This document shows positions 27,464 through 35,522 of a DNA stretch of 64,000 nucleotides, one piece after another. The notes under the pieces were generated by a model. The model saw only the letters and a program-made list of their open reading frames with translations. It did no database searches and was not told the origin of the DNA. The stretch is taken from NCBI RefSeq assembly GCF_002894645.1, contig NZ_NCQY01000009.1, positions 252,433 through 316,432 on the forward strand. Direction: 5' to 3'. Source of the DNA: Salinibacter altiplanensis. GTDB lineage: Bacteria > Bacteroidota > Rhodothermia > Rhodothermales > Salinibacteraceae. The translations under genes were made by a program, and so were the position numbers. Numbering within the stretch: the stretch's first letter is position 1; each line of letters begins with the position of its first letter.

Positions 27464-28261
27464 TTACTCCGGCGGGGGCTGACGCGCGGGGGAGTAGTAC
27501 GCGGTGCGGCCGGAAACGGTCTCGGTTTCGAGGGGCGCACCGGTCTTCGGGCAGCGCTCGTCCCCGTACCGGTGGGGCAGCATGAAGCGATCCGGGTCCA
27601 GGGCCTCGGGGTCCGCGTCAACCGCAACGGCGGCGTCGAGCACCGTCTGGATCGCCTCATAGAGGCCCCACAGGTCGGCCTCGGACAGTGCCGACACTGT
27701 TGTGCGCGGATGGATCCCCTCCTGGTAGAGCGCCTCGTCGGCGTAGATGTTGCCGAGGCCCGCGACGACGCTCTGGTCCAGCAGCCGGCCTTTGATGGTG
27801 CCGCGCCGATTCTCAAAGGGGGCGAGGAACGTTTCGACATCGGCGCGGCAGGCGTCGGGCCCAAGGTCCTTCGCCTCGACAAACGACTCCGGCGTGTCGA
27901 TGAGGCGCACGCGGGCAAACTTGCGGGGGCACTCGAACGCCAGCGCCCCGCCCTCCTCGAAGTGGATCTGGACGTACGCGTACTCGGGCATCGTGCCGTC
28001 CTCCACAATCTCCACACGGCCCGTCATGCCGAAGTGGAGCGCGAGCCAACCGGTCTCCTCGCCGTACCGGGCGAAGACGTGCTTGCCGTGGCGGTGCGTG
28101 TCCGTCAGGGTACGGTCCCGGAGCACCTTGTCGAACCGGTGCGGCTCCAATCCATCGCCGAGAATGAGCGGGTCGACGACCGTGGTATCGGCAATCGGGC
28201 GGCTGAGGGCGGCGTCGGCGAGACGCCGCCGGTAGACGACGGCGTCGGGTAGCTCGGGCAT
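27464..28261 (-). CDS. mutM: Formamidopyrimidine/endonuclease VIII-family DNA glycosylase, zincless
   Basis: A base-excision repair glycosylase/AP lyase for oxidised bases. 265 residues. The N-terminus MPELPDAVVYRRRL gives the catalytic Pro2 and Glu3; the beta-hairpin lysine is in HRHGKHVFARYG; the H2TH region reads VVAGLGNIYADEALYQEGIH. The C-terminal finger keeps the frame of the family (YGDERCPKTGAPLETETVSG then RTAYYSPARQ) but only one of the four zinc cysteines remains, so it must form a zincless finger as in NEIL1-like or plant Fpg proteins. Substrate preference (8-oxoguanine or oxidised pyrimidines) is therefore less sure than the family. ATG at 28261 is fixed by the catalytic proline. 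It belongs to a minus-strand run with the dCTP-deaminase-like and DUF72 genes. Confidence 0.92.
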   Translation of the reverse strand: MPELPDAVVYRRRLADAALSRPIADTTVVDPLILGDGLEPHRFDKVLRDRTLTDTHRHGKHVFARYGEETGWLALHFGMTGRVEIVEDGTMPEYAYVQIHFEEGGALAFECPRKFARVRLIDTPESFVEAKDLGPDACRADVETFLAPFENRRGTIKGRLLDQSVVAGLGNIYADEALYQEGIHPRTTVSALSEADLWGLYEAIQTVLDAAVAVDADPEALDPDRFMLPHRYGDERCPKTGAPLETETVSGRTAYYSPARQPPPE

Positions 28262-28331
28262 TCGTACCGGGGGGGACTTGCGAAAAATCAGAAAACGGGT
28301 GGGGGCAGTGGCCCCTGATCTTCCGACGCGG

Positions 28332-28775
28332 TCACTCACGGATCGTAAGACGGGAGACCCGGCAATTTTCCTTGAGGCGGCAGCCCATCCGGCTCACGAC
28401 GAGAAGCGTCCTGATCGGATCTCGGGCCTCCTCCAGCACAAACGCGCCATGGTGGGCCCCTGCCCGCAGCGTACGCTCCAGCGGCCTCACGACCGCCCGC
28501 TGCCCGTCGTTTAGGCGCAGGGATTCGTTGTAGTGAATGACGTACGCGCCCAGTTCCAACGCCCACCACCCGTAGTCGTCGCCCGGATCGTCGAGCATGG
28601 GCTCAATCCGCTCGCGAGGCGCGGCCTGAAACTCTCCGCCCCCAAAGTCGAGCTGGCCGTGCCCAGTGGTCCGGAAGACCGCGTCGACCGTCAAGTCAAG
28701 ACCGGTGGCGGCCCGCTGGGTGTCGAGGTGCACGAGCCCATCAATCTGAGACGCGGTTGCATTTGCAGTGCGCAT
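28332..28775 (-). CDS. dCTP deaminase/dUTPase-like protein
   Basis: 147 residues. The pattern GLDLTVDAVFRTTGHGQLDF near residue 25, a middle DDYGWWALELGAYVIHYNES and the strand-rich RAVVRPLERTLRAGAHHGAF recall the DCD/dUTPase trimeric fold, especially short archaeal-type members in which GAY-x-I/V-x-YNE opens the nucleotide-binding half. It may hydrolyse or deaminate pyrimidine nucleotides, which would fit its place next to a DNA glycosylase gene (sanitation of the nucleotide pool and repair). The catalytic residues cannot be assigned by eye, so it could be a non-catalytic relative. It starts at ATG 28775 and its stop is 70 bases before mutM. Confidence 0.65.
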   Translation of the reverse strand: MRTANATASQIDGLVHLDTQRAATGLDLTVDAVFRTTGHGQLDFGGGEFQAAPRERIEPMLDDPGDDYGWWALELGAYVIHYNESLRLNDGQRAVVRPLERTLRAGAHHGAFVLEEARDPIRTLLVVSRMGCRLKENCRVSRLTIRE

Positions 28776-29182
28776 GGGAGAACGATGCTGGTAGAGAGGA
28801 ACGAAACGGGCGGACCGACCCGGGCAGACGTAAAACTGGCCTCTGTATCTTCAGGTTCAGCCGTTCGGTCCCGCCTAACCTCCGCAGACTCAAAGCAGCT
28901 CATCCGTCTCTTTCACACAATGCGCTCTTTTTATTTTCCAATGAGGGGTTGATGAGCTTAGGTCGGTTCATTATATTATAACATCCGAAGACAGAGGATT
29001 TTTTCTTGTCGAAGCGATCCCGTGTACCGCCGGTCGCTCCATCGCGGGAGGGGCGCCTCTCCCCTCCCTCGGTCTTTGTCGGACCGCCGTTGTACTGCGC
29101 CATTGCATTGTGGGGTGGAGCGCCGGCGTCACACGTGCGCTCGCCTCTTCCTTCACCGCCGCCAACGCTTCCGAGGCCTGCC
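28776..29182. other. 407-base gap, AT-rich promoter region
   Basis: No gene is seen. The first part holds the promoter of the dCTP-deaminase-like gene (minus). Around 28915-29010 the sequence turns AT-rich for this genome, with the palindrome TTATATTATAA at 28971-28981 and a T-run at 29000-29005. This is the best promoter candidate for the PAS gene at 29183. The rest is GC-rich without visible structure. Confidence 0.4.
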
Positions 29183-29560
29183 ATGCCTTCTCCGCCTGCT
29201 TCTCCCGTAGCTCGCCCTAAACATGGAAGCGCTTCCGAAAAAGAGCAAAGGCCGTACGCACCAATGCTCTACCTGGACCGTGGGGGAACCATCCAGCACG
29301 CAAACGAGCCGGCCCGGCGCGCCCTCGAATACGGGATCAACGACACGCTCGAACCCTGCTTCTTTTCTCACGTCCACGGCCGGAATCTACACCGCGTCAT
29401 GCGGGACCTGGCGCACATGGTGAGCCACCGAACCCAGCGGGCCCGATGGCTCTTGCGTCTCCGCACGGGAAACGGGCGCTGGCGCTGGTACCGTGCAATT
29501 GCGCAGAACCAGCTTGACCGCGTGGAGGCCCGAGTTCGGGTGCAGCTCCGCCCCCTGTAG
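29183..29560 (+). CDS. Stand-alone PAS-domain protein
   Basis: 125 residues. After a Pro/Ser/Ala-rich start, residues 36-125 fit a single PAS fold: MLYLDRGGTIQHANEPARRA (strand pair and the N-cap Asn), FFSHVHGRNLHRVMRDLAHM (helices), WLLRLRTGNGRWRWYRAIAQ and VEARVRVQLRPL (the C-terminal antiparallel sheet). No kinase, cyclase or HTH part is attached, so it would act by binding another protein or a cofactor. An open frame extends upstream to 29006 but the extra part is low-complexity. Neighbours: an AT-rich promoter region before, and the 45-bp repeats and prs (convergent) after. Confidence 0.6.
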   Translation: MPSPPASPVARPKHGSASEKEQRPYAPMLYLDRGGTIQHANEPARRALEYGINDTLEPCFFSHVHGRNLHRVMRDLAHMVSHRTQRARWLLRLRTGNGRWRWYRAIAQNQLDRVEARVRVQLRPL

Positions 29561-29601
29561 GCACCGTCTCCTCCGTCCCCCACTGCAAGTGACCCGGATC
29601 A

Positions 29602-29700
29602 TTCAGGGCACAGCCCAGCGACTACTTCCTCACTCGCTACACTTCGTTCAGGGCGCACTCCACAAGCACTTCTTCATTCGGTTACACCTCATTCAGGGCA
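29602..29700. repeat. 45-bp direct repeat spanning the prs stop codon
   Basis: The motif TTCAGGGC recurs at 29602, 29647 and 29692, exactly 45 bases apart; the units share CACT-C-T/CACTTC-TT-type blocks between. Read on the prs strand, the copies are GTGCCCTGAATGA, GCGCCCTGAACGAAGTGTAG and GTGCCCTGAATGAGGTGTAA; the last encodes the C-terminus ALNEV and the stop of prs. Within each unit there is a weaker 14-16-base period (AATGARG, AACGAAG, AGTGAGG). Confidence 0.75.
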
Positions 29701-30659
29701 CTCACGGAGGTTTCCGTGTGAATTGCCTGGACGGCGGCGGCAAACCGAGGAGCAGCGTTGCAGGTTTGCAGGCAATCGGCCGCTGCGCCCGTGAGCCGAG
29801 GGGCAACCGTGTTCGTCACGAAAAGGGCGTCGACAGGGGCCGACGCCAGTCGCTCGTTCGCCTCGCCAACGAAGAGGCCGTGAGTCGCCACGGCGTAGAC
29901 GGACTCCGCTCCCTCCTCCGCGCACGACTGGAGGGCCTGGGTCATCGTCCCCGCCGTACTGACCATGTCGTCCACGACAATGGCGGTGCGGCCCTGCACC
30001 GACCCGACCAGCGTTCCCCCCGTCACCCCTTCGTCTCTCCGCATCTTCTCCACGAACGCCGTCGGCACCTCGCGGTTGAGCACGGCCCCCAGCCCCTCGG
30101 CAAATTTTCCGGCCCGCTTCACGCCTCCCTCGTCCGGCGACACCACGACCACCTCTTGTCCGCCGACCACGTCGGTCAGCCGGTGCACGAACAGCGGATG
30201 CCCCAGCAAGTGCTCGGTGCGCGCCCGAAAGGCATTCTGCAGAACTGCAAGGTTGTGCACGTCCATCGTGAGGATACGGTCAACCCCCACGGCATCGAAC
30301 AAGCCCGCCACGTACCGGGTGGTCACCGGCCCGCGGGGGCGGGTCTTGCGGTCCTTGCGCTGGTAGCAGAGGTAGGGGATCACCGCGGTCACGCGCTTGG
30401 CCGAGGCATCCCGCAAGGCCCCGAGCATAAAGAGCAGTCGGCACAACTTGTCGTTGACGCTCCACGTGTCGTCCGCGTAGAGGGACTGGACGACAAAGAC
30501 GTCGCGCCCTCGCACGTTCACCTCCGGACGCACCTCATGCTCCCCGTCCGTGAAGGTCTGCTCGTGATGAGCATCGAGTGTTGTGTCGAGCGCCGTGGCG
30601 ATGGCCTCGCCGAAGCCTTGGCTCTCGGAGAGCGCAAATAGACGGAGGGCGTCGGGCAT
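29682..30659 (-). CDS. prs: Ribose-phosphate pyrophosphokinase
   Basis: It makes PRPP from ribose 5-phosphate and ATP for nucleotide, His and Trp synthesis. 325 residues. Seen: FTDGEHEVRPEVNVRGRDVF near the N-terminus, the ATP-loop region RVTAVIPYLCYQRKDRK (with flexible-loop RPRGPVTTRYVAGLFDAVG), MDVHN, and the PRPP-binding loop AIVVDDMVSTAGT near residue 227. The GEHEV/RPRGPVTT variants differ from the usual GE..V and R.PITAK, which places it in a divergent PRPP-synthetase branch. It is 36 bases downstream of ruvA on the same strand. The C-terminal five residues and stop lie in a 45-bp direct repeat. Confidence 0.93.
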   Translation of the reverse strand: MPDALRLFALSESQGFGEAIATALDTTLDAHHEQTFTDGEHEVRPEVNVRGRDVFVVQSLYADDTWSVNDKLCRLLFMLGALRDASAKRVTAVIPYLCYQRKDRKTRPRGPVTTRYVAGLFDAVGVDRILTMDVHNLAVLQNAFRARTEHLLGHPLFVHRLTDVVGGQEVVVVSPDEGGVKRAGKFAEGLGAVLNREVPTAFVEKMRRDEGVTGGTLVGSVQGRTAIVVDDMVSTAGTMTQALQSCAEEGAESVYAVATHGLFVGEANERLASAPVDALFVTNTVAPRLTGAAADCLQTCNAAPRFAAAVQAIHTETSVSALNEV

Positions 30660-30695
30660 GGGAAACCGGGGGGGCCTGGGAAACGGTGGGACGCG

Positions 30696-31304
30696 CTATT
30701 CTTGGTCTGCCTTCAAGGCCCGCCGGACCAACTCGTCGGCCGACTGAATGCCGGCATTGTCGCGTAGCACCTGACGGATGGACCGTTCGGCGTCGGCCTT
30801 GCTAAGCCCCAGCTCAGTGAGGGCTTCCAGGGCGTCGGCCCGCGCGTCGGCCCGCGCATCCGTCCCCCCACTGAGCGGCGACGTATCGTCGAGCACGTCC
30901 AGGTCCGCAAGGCGATCGCGGAGCTCGACGATGAGCCGGTCGGCCGTCTTCGTCCCGACCCCCGAGATTTGCGTCAGGCGGCTCTTGTCCCCCTCCATCA
31001 CGTGGTCGCGCAGCTCGGACGGACGCATCGACGAGAGGGCCGAGAGGGCCAGCTTCGGCCCCACGCGCGACACGCCGGTCATGGTTTCAAAGACCGTCCG
31101 CTCCGCCTTGGTGGCGAAGCCGTACAGCGACTCGTCGTCTTCCCGAAGGTAGTGGTACGTGTGAAGGGTGACTTCCTCGTCGGTGTCCGGAAGACGCTTG
31201 TAGGTGGAGGTGGGGACATACACCCGGTAGCCGAGCCCGTTCACGTCCACGAGGGCCGACTCCGGCGTCTTGTCGACGAGCGTGCCCGAGACGTAGTCGA
31301 TCAT
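30696..31304 (-). CDS. ruvA: Holliday junction helicase subunit RuvA
   Basis: It binds four-way junctions and loads the RuvB motor for branch migration. 202 residues, the usual size. Domain I is an OB-fold (MIDYVSGTLVDKTPESALVD, GLGYRVYVP, HTYHYLREDDESLYGF); domain II has the two helix-hairpin-helix units (VSRVGPKLALSALSS and ISGVGTKTADRLIVELRDRL); domain III after an acidic linker (about 150-202) contacts RuvB (ALTELGLSKADAERSIRQVL). No ruvB or ruvC is next to it here. It lies between the dksA-like gene (232 bases upstream) and prs (36 bases downstream), on the same strand. Confidence 0.95.
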   Translation of the reverse strand: MIDYVSGTLVDKTPESALVDVNGLGYRVYVPTSTYKRLPDTDEEVTLHTYHYLREDDESLYGFATKAERTVFETMTGVSRVGPKLALSALSSMRPSELRDHVMEGDKSRLTQISGVGTKTADRLIVELRDRLADLDVLDDTSPLSGGTDARADARADALEALTELGLSKADAERSIRQVLRDNAGIQSADELVRRALKADQE

Positions 31305-31536
31305 GTCTGTGGTGGAGCGTTGGAGAGAACGGACGGCCGGAGCCCTGCACGTCCGACCGCCGTCGCGTCCGGCGGTTGATACGACACGGAAAAGCTGTCG
31401 GAGACATCGACGCTCAGTCGGCAGCCCCCGAGGGTCCTCGGGGCCGCCCCCACACGTCCGTCCGCTTCGAGCGTCCGCCGACGGCCCGCCGGCCCATCTG
31501 GGGATGGCTTGCTCTTCGGAAGTGGCGTGGCACGCC

Positions 31537-32004
31537 TTACGCCGCGTCTCCGTCGGCCTTCTCCTTGCGCTTCGCCTCGATGGAAATCTCAGTGTGGGGC
31601 ACAGCCTCCAGCCGCTCCCGCGCGATGGGCTCGCCCGTCACGCGGCAGACGCCGTAGGTCTTGTTGTCAATCCGTTCGAGGGCCCGGTCAAGGTAGCCCA
31701 CGTACTTCTGCTGGCGGGCAATCATCAGGTGGAGCTTCTCCCGCTCCATGGCATCGGTCCCTGCGTCGGCCATATGGATGCCGTAGGCGGAGTTGTCGTC
31801 GGACTGCTCCTTGGCCTGCTCAACCTGCTTGCGCATCTGTTTGATCTCGGCCTTCGCCTCCTGGCGGCGCTGAAGGATTAGCTCGCGGAAGTGCTCTAGC
31901 TCGTCGTCGGAGAAGGGCGTTTTGCGCTCGTCCCGCTCCTCGCTCGCGTCCGCCTGTGCGTGGAGGGGCGCTTCGTCCTCGGGCTGTGTGTCATCGTTCG
32001 CCAT
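31537..32004 (-). CDS. DksA/TraR-family protein without the zinc cysteines
   Basis: 155 residues. DksA proteins enter the RNA-polymerase secondary channel and act with ppGpp. The coiled-coil (about 35-105; FSDDELEHFRELILQRRQEA, ADAGTDAMEREKLHLMIARQ, YVGYLDRALERIDNKTYG) is well kept, including the acidic tip region D-AGTDAM. The zinc-finger part reads YGVCRVTGEPIARERLEAVP and HTEISIEAK; of four Cys only the first remains, as in other Bacteroidota members. The first 30 residues are acidic and low-complexity. It is 73 bases downstream of ileS, an association also known in Bacteroidota, where lspA usually follows; here lspA is not present and ruvA comes next. Confidence 0.88.
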   Translation of the reverse strand: MANDDTQPEDEAPLHAQADASEERDERKTPFSDDELEHFRELILQRRQEAKAEIKQMRKQVEQAKEQSDDNSAYGIHMADAGTDAMEREKLHLMIARQQKYVGYLDRALERIDNKTYGVCRVTGEPIARERLEAVPHTEISIEAKRKEKADGDAA

Positions 32005-32077
32005 GGCGTTCAGAATGGGCCTCTCAGTGGAAGTGGCGCGTGGCGTGCACTCCCGGGCCGCTTCCGGCCGGGGGCAC

Positions 32078-35000
32078 TCAAGCGTTCATCGCTTCGTCGG
32101 CCTCGACGCGACGAACCCCGATCGCAAGCCGCTCGTCGCCCACCTCAAAGGTCTCGACCGCCTCCCCCGTCGGCTCATCGGACGGCTGCAACTCCAGGGC
32201 CAGGGTCTCGTTCCGGATCCAGTCCGCGTGCGCGGCCAGGGCATCGGCCATCTGGGACGAGCCGTCGTAGGCCACCACGATGCGATCCGTGACCTCGAAG
32301 TTTGCCTCTTTGCGGAGGTCCTGAATCCGCTTCACCCCTTCACGGGCGAGCCCCTCGGCCCGAAGCTCGGGCGTAATGTCGGTGTCGAGCGCCACGGTCA
32401 CCTCCCCCTCCTGCTCCACGAGCCACCCCTCGATGCCTTCACTCTGAATGATGAGGTCGTCGGGACCAAGCTCGACCGTCTCCCCGTCGACCGTCAGCGT
32501 AAGCTCACCGGTCTCTACGTACGCGTCGATCGTCTCGTCGTCGAGCTGACGCACCGTTTGGTTGACGTCCTTGACCAAGTCGCCGAGGCGCGGGCCGAGC
32601 CGGCTGAAGTCGGGCTTCGCGGAGCGGCTCACGACCTCACTGCTGTGCTCCACGTACTCGATGGCCTTCACGTTGACCTCGTCGAGGATCACGTCCTTCA
32701 CCTGCTCGACCTCCGCCTCCGGCACGCCGGTGCCGGTGACCACCAGGAGGCGCGGCAGCGGCTGGCGCACGTTGATCTCGGCCTGGTTGCGGAGCGAGAG
32801 CGTCGTGGACGCGATGGAGCGGGCCAGGCCCATGCGGCGTTCCAGGGCCTCGTCGCGTTCGTCCTCCTTCGCCTCGGGGAAGGCGGCCAGGTGCACCGAG
32901 TCGGCCTCGCCGGCGGTGACCTCGCTGAGCGTGCGGTAGAGCCACTCCCCGAAGAAGGGCGCGATGGGGCTCATCAGTTTCGCCGTGGCCTCCAGGCACT
33001 CGTAGGTCGTCTGGTAGGCCGCCTCCTTCTGCGCCGCGGCGACCGTGCCACCCTGTCCGGCCGGCCCGTTCTGCTCGCTTTTCTTCGACGCCCAGAACCG
33101 GGACCGCGAGCGCCGCAGGTGCCAGTTTGAGAGCTCCTCCACGAAGTCCTCAACCGCCCGGGCCGCCGTGGTCGGGTCGTAGTCCTCCAGCGCCGCCTCC
33201 ACCGCCTGCGTCGTGGTGTGCAGGCGGCTGATGATCCACCGGTCCAGCTCCGGGCGCTCTTCGACCGGCATCCGGTCGTTCTGAAAACGGAAGCCGTCGA
33301 TGTTGGCGTAGGTGGCGAAGAAGCGGTACACGTTCTCCAGGGTGCCGAAGAAGGTGCGGCGCAGGTCCCGCAGGCCGCGCTCGCTGAAGCGGATGCTCTC
33401 CCACGGCGGCGCGTTGCTCATCATGAACCAGCGCGCCACGTCGGCCCCGTAGTCGTCGATGACCTGGAAGGGCTCGACGGTGTTTCCCTTTGATTTCGAC
33501 ATCTTGTTGCCGTCCTCGTCGAGCACAAGGCCGTTGACGACGACATTTTCGTAGGCGACCTCGTCGAAGACAACCGTCGCGATGGCGTGCAGCGAGTAGA
33601 ACCAGCCGCGCGTCTGATCAACGCCCTCGGCGATGAAGTTGGCCGGGAAGTTGGCCTCGAAGGCGTCTTTGTTCTCGAAGGGGTAGTGCCACTGCGCGTA
33701 CGGCATGGCGCCGGAGTCGAACCACACGTCGATCAGGTCCGGCACGCGGCGCATGGTGCCTCCGTCGGGGCCCTCCCACGTCAGCTCGTCGACGAACGGG
33801 CGGTGGAGGTCGATCTCCTCGTCATCGTCCGGGAGCTGATCGCCGGCCTTCTCGCGCAGCTCGTCGACGGAGCCGACGACCTCGTAGTGATCGGAGCCCT
33901 CCTTGTCGCTCTCCCACACCGGCAGCGGCGTGCCCCAGTAGCGGCGTCGGCTGAGTGCCCAGTCCACGTTGTTCTCCAGCCACTCGCCGAAGCGCCCCTC
34001 GCCGATGGCCTCGGGCTGCCAGTTGATCGTGTCGTTGAGCTCCACCATCCGGTCCTTGAGCTTCGTCGTCTCGACGAACCAGCTCTCGACCGGATAGCTC
34101 ATCAGGGGCGTGCCCTTGCGCCAGTCGTGCGGGTAATTGTGGAGGTAGGTCTCGTGCTTGTAGAGGCGCCCACGCTCCTTGAGGTCGTCGGTGATGATCT
34201 TGTCGGCGTCCTTGAACCACGTGCCCGCCACCAGCGAGGCCTCGTCGGTAAACTCGCCGTCCTTGTCGATCGGGTTGAAGAGCGGCAGGTCTCTTTCCTG
34301 CCCCACTGCGTAGTCCTCTTCCCCGAAGGCGGGCGCCATGTGGACGACGCCGGTGCCCTCGTCGGTTGAGACGATGTCGGCCCCGAGCACGTACCACGCG
34401 TCTTCGCCCGGCTCGGCCCGGTCGGTAAAGTAGTCGTAGAGCGGTTCGTACTCGGCCCCGATGAGCTCGCTGCCCTCAAACGTCTCTTCGACGGCGTATT
34501 CCTCGTCGACGACGTCATCGAGCAACTCCTCCGCCAGAATCAGCGTCTCTGGGCCCCGGTGCGGGTCCTCGTGGTGGATCTTGACGTAGGTGAGATCCGG
34601 CCCCACCGCCAGCGCCGTATTGGAGATGAGCGTCCAGGGGGTCGTCGTCCAGGCGAGGAAATACGTGTTCGCCTCGCCCGCAACCGGGAACCGGATATAG
34701 ACGCTTGGGTCCTGCGTCTCCTCGTAGCCGAGGCTCACTTCGTGCGAGGAGAGGACGGTGTGCGAGCCGGGGCTGTACCACTGAATCTTGTGCCCCTTGT
34801 AGAGCAGGTCCTCTTCCTCAATCTGCTTCAGGAGCCACCAGACCGATTCGATGTAGTCGGTCTCGAAGGTCACGTACGGGTCGTCAAGATCGACCCAGTA
34901 GCCCATCCGCTGCGTGAGCGTATCCCAGAGGTCCTTGTATTCCAGGACGCTCTCCCGGCACGCGTCGTTGTACTTCTCGATGCCAAAGTCCTCCACCTGC

Positions 35001-35320
35001 GCCCGGCTCTCGAGCTCCAACTCTTCTTCGACCTCAATCTCCACAGGAAGGCCGTGGGTGTCCCACCCGGCCTTGCGGGCGACCTGGTAGCCCTGCATCG
35101 TCTTGTAGCGGCAGAAGAGGTCCTTGATGGCCCGGGCCAGCACGTGGTGAATGCCGGGCTTTCCGTTGGCCGTGGGCGGGCCCTCGTAGAAGGTGTACGT
35201 CGGCTGCCCGTCGCGCTCCTCAATGCTGCGCTCGAAGATGTTGTGGTCCTGCCACCAGTCGAGAACGTCTTCTTCGAGGTTGGGGAGCGAGAGCTGATCG
35301 GGCGTGTCGAACTGCGCCAT
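32078..35320 (-). CDS. ileS: Isoleucyl-tRNA synthetase, type 2, with GIHH signature
   Basis: It charges tRNA-Ile and edits Val-tRNA-Ile. 1080 residues, in the range of eukaryote-like IleRS2 rather than bacterial IleRS1 (about 930). Start MAQFDTPDQLSLPNLEEDVL; FYEGPPTANG then KPGIHHVLARAIKD at residues 54-67. In the class-I signature HxGH this enzyme has G56-I57-H58-H59, first and third residues exchanged. The CP1 editing domain has TTTPWTLISN; KMSKSKGNTVEPFQ is canonical. The C-terminal part is the IleRS2-type anticodon region without a zinc ribbon. Other IleRS2 enzymes with GxHH are reported to be hyper-resistant to mupirocin. No T-box or other leader is seen in the 202 bases upstream. A dksA-like gene follows at 73 bases. 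Confidence 0.96.
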   Translation of the reverse strand: MAQFDTPDQLSLPNLEEDVLDWWQDHNIFERSIEERDGQPTYTFYEGPPTANGKPGIHHVLARAIKDLFCRYKTMQGYQVARKAGWDTHGLPVEIEVEEELELESRAQVEDFGIEKYNDACRESVLEYKDLWDTLTQRMGYWVDLDDPYVTFETDYIESVWWLLKQIEEEDLLYKGHKIQWYSPGSHTVLSSHEVSLGYEETQDPSVYIRFPVAGEANTYFLAWTTTPWTLISNTALAVGPDLTYVKIHHEDPHRGPETLILAEELLDDVVDEEYAVEETFEGSELIGAEYEPLYDYFTDRAEPGEDAWYVLGADIVSTDEGTGVVHMAPAFGEEDYAVGQERDLPLFNPIDKDGEFTDEASLVAGTWFKDADKIITDDLKERGRLYKHETYLHNYPHDWRKGTPLMSYPVESWFVETTKLKDRMVELNDTINWQPEAIGEGRFGEWLENNVDWALSRRRYWGTPLPVWESDKEGSDHYEVVGSVDELREKAGDQLPDDDEEIDLHRPFVDELTWEGPDGGTMRRVPDLIDVWFDSGAMPYAQWHYPFENKDAFEANFPANFIAEGVDQTRGWFYSLHAIATVVFDEVAYENVVVNGLVLDEDGNKMSKSKGNTVEPFQVIDDYGADVARWFMMSNAPPWESIRFSERGLRDLRRTFFGTLENVYRFFATYANIDGFRFQNDRMPVEERPELDRWIISRLHTTTQAVEAALEDYDPTTAARAVEDFVEELSNWHLRRSRSRFWASKKSEQNGPAGQGGTVAAAQKEAAYQTTYECLEATAKLMSPIAPFFGEWLYRTLSEVTAGEADSVHLAAFPEAKEDERDEALERRMGLARSIASTTLSLRNQAEINVRQPLPRLLVVTGTGVPEAEVEQVKDVILDEVNVKAIEYVEHSSEVVSRSAKPDFSRLGPRLGDLVKDVNQTVRQLDDETIDAYVETGELTLTVDGETVELGPDDLIIQSEGIEGWLVEQEGEVTVALDTDITPELRAEGLAREGVKRIQDLRKEANFEVTDRIVVAYDGSSQMADALAAHADWIRNETLALELQPSDEPTGEAVETFEVGDERLAIGVRRVEADEAMNA

Positions 35321-35522
35321 GGGGATTGTTGGGAATGCGGAAGTGAAGCGTCAACAACAGGCCTCAACGCTGCGACGCAGGCGGATGTTCGTTCGGGGTC
35401 GGGGGACATGGGCCTGGGTTCTCGTCCTTCGTGCCGCCGGGGCACTGGACCCAACGGGGGCCGTGGGTCCCCGGGACCCGGGCCGCGCCGTCGCTCCCAC
35501 CGCGCCTCTCGCTACACCGTGT

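Noticed and set aside
29602-29700. Possible CRISPR-like repeats near prs
   Set aside because: Only three diverged copies, directly tandem without unique spacers, and no cas gene in the window.
35321-35522. Possible T-box leader before ileS
   Set aside because: No AGGGUGGNACCGCG-like T-box sequence or specifier stem was found in the 202-base gap.
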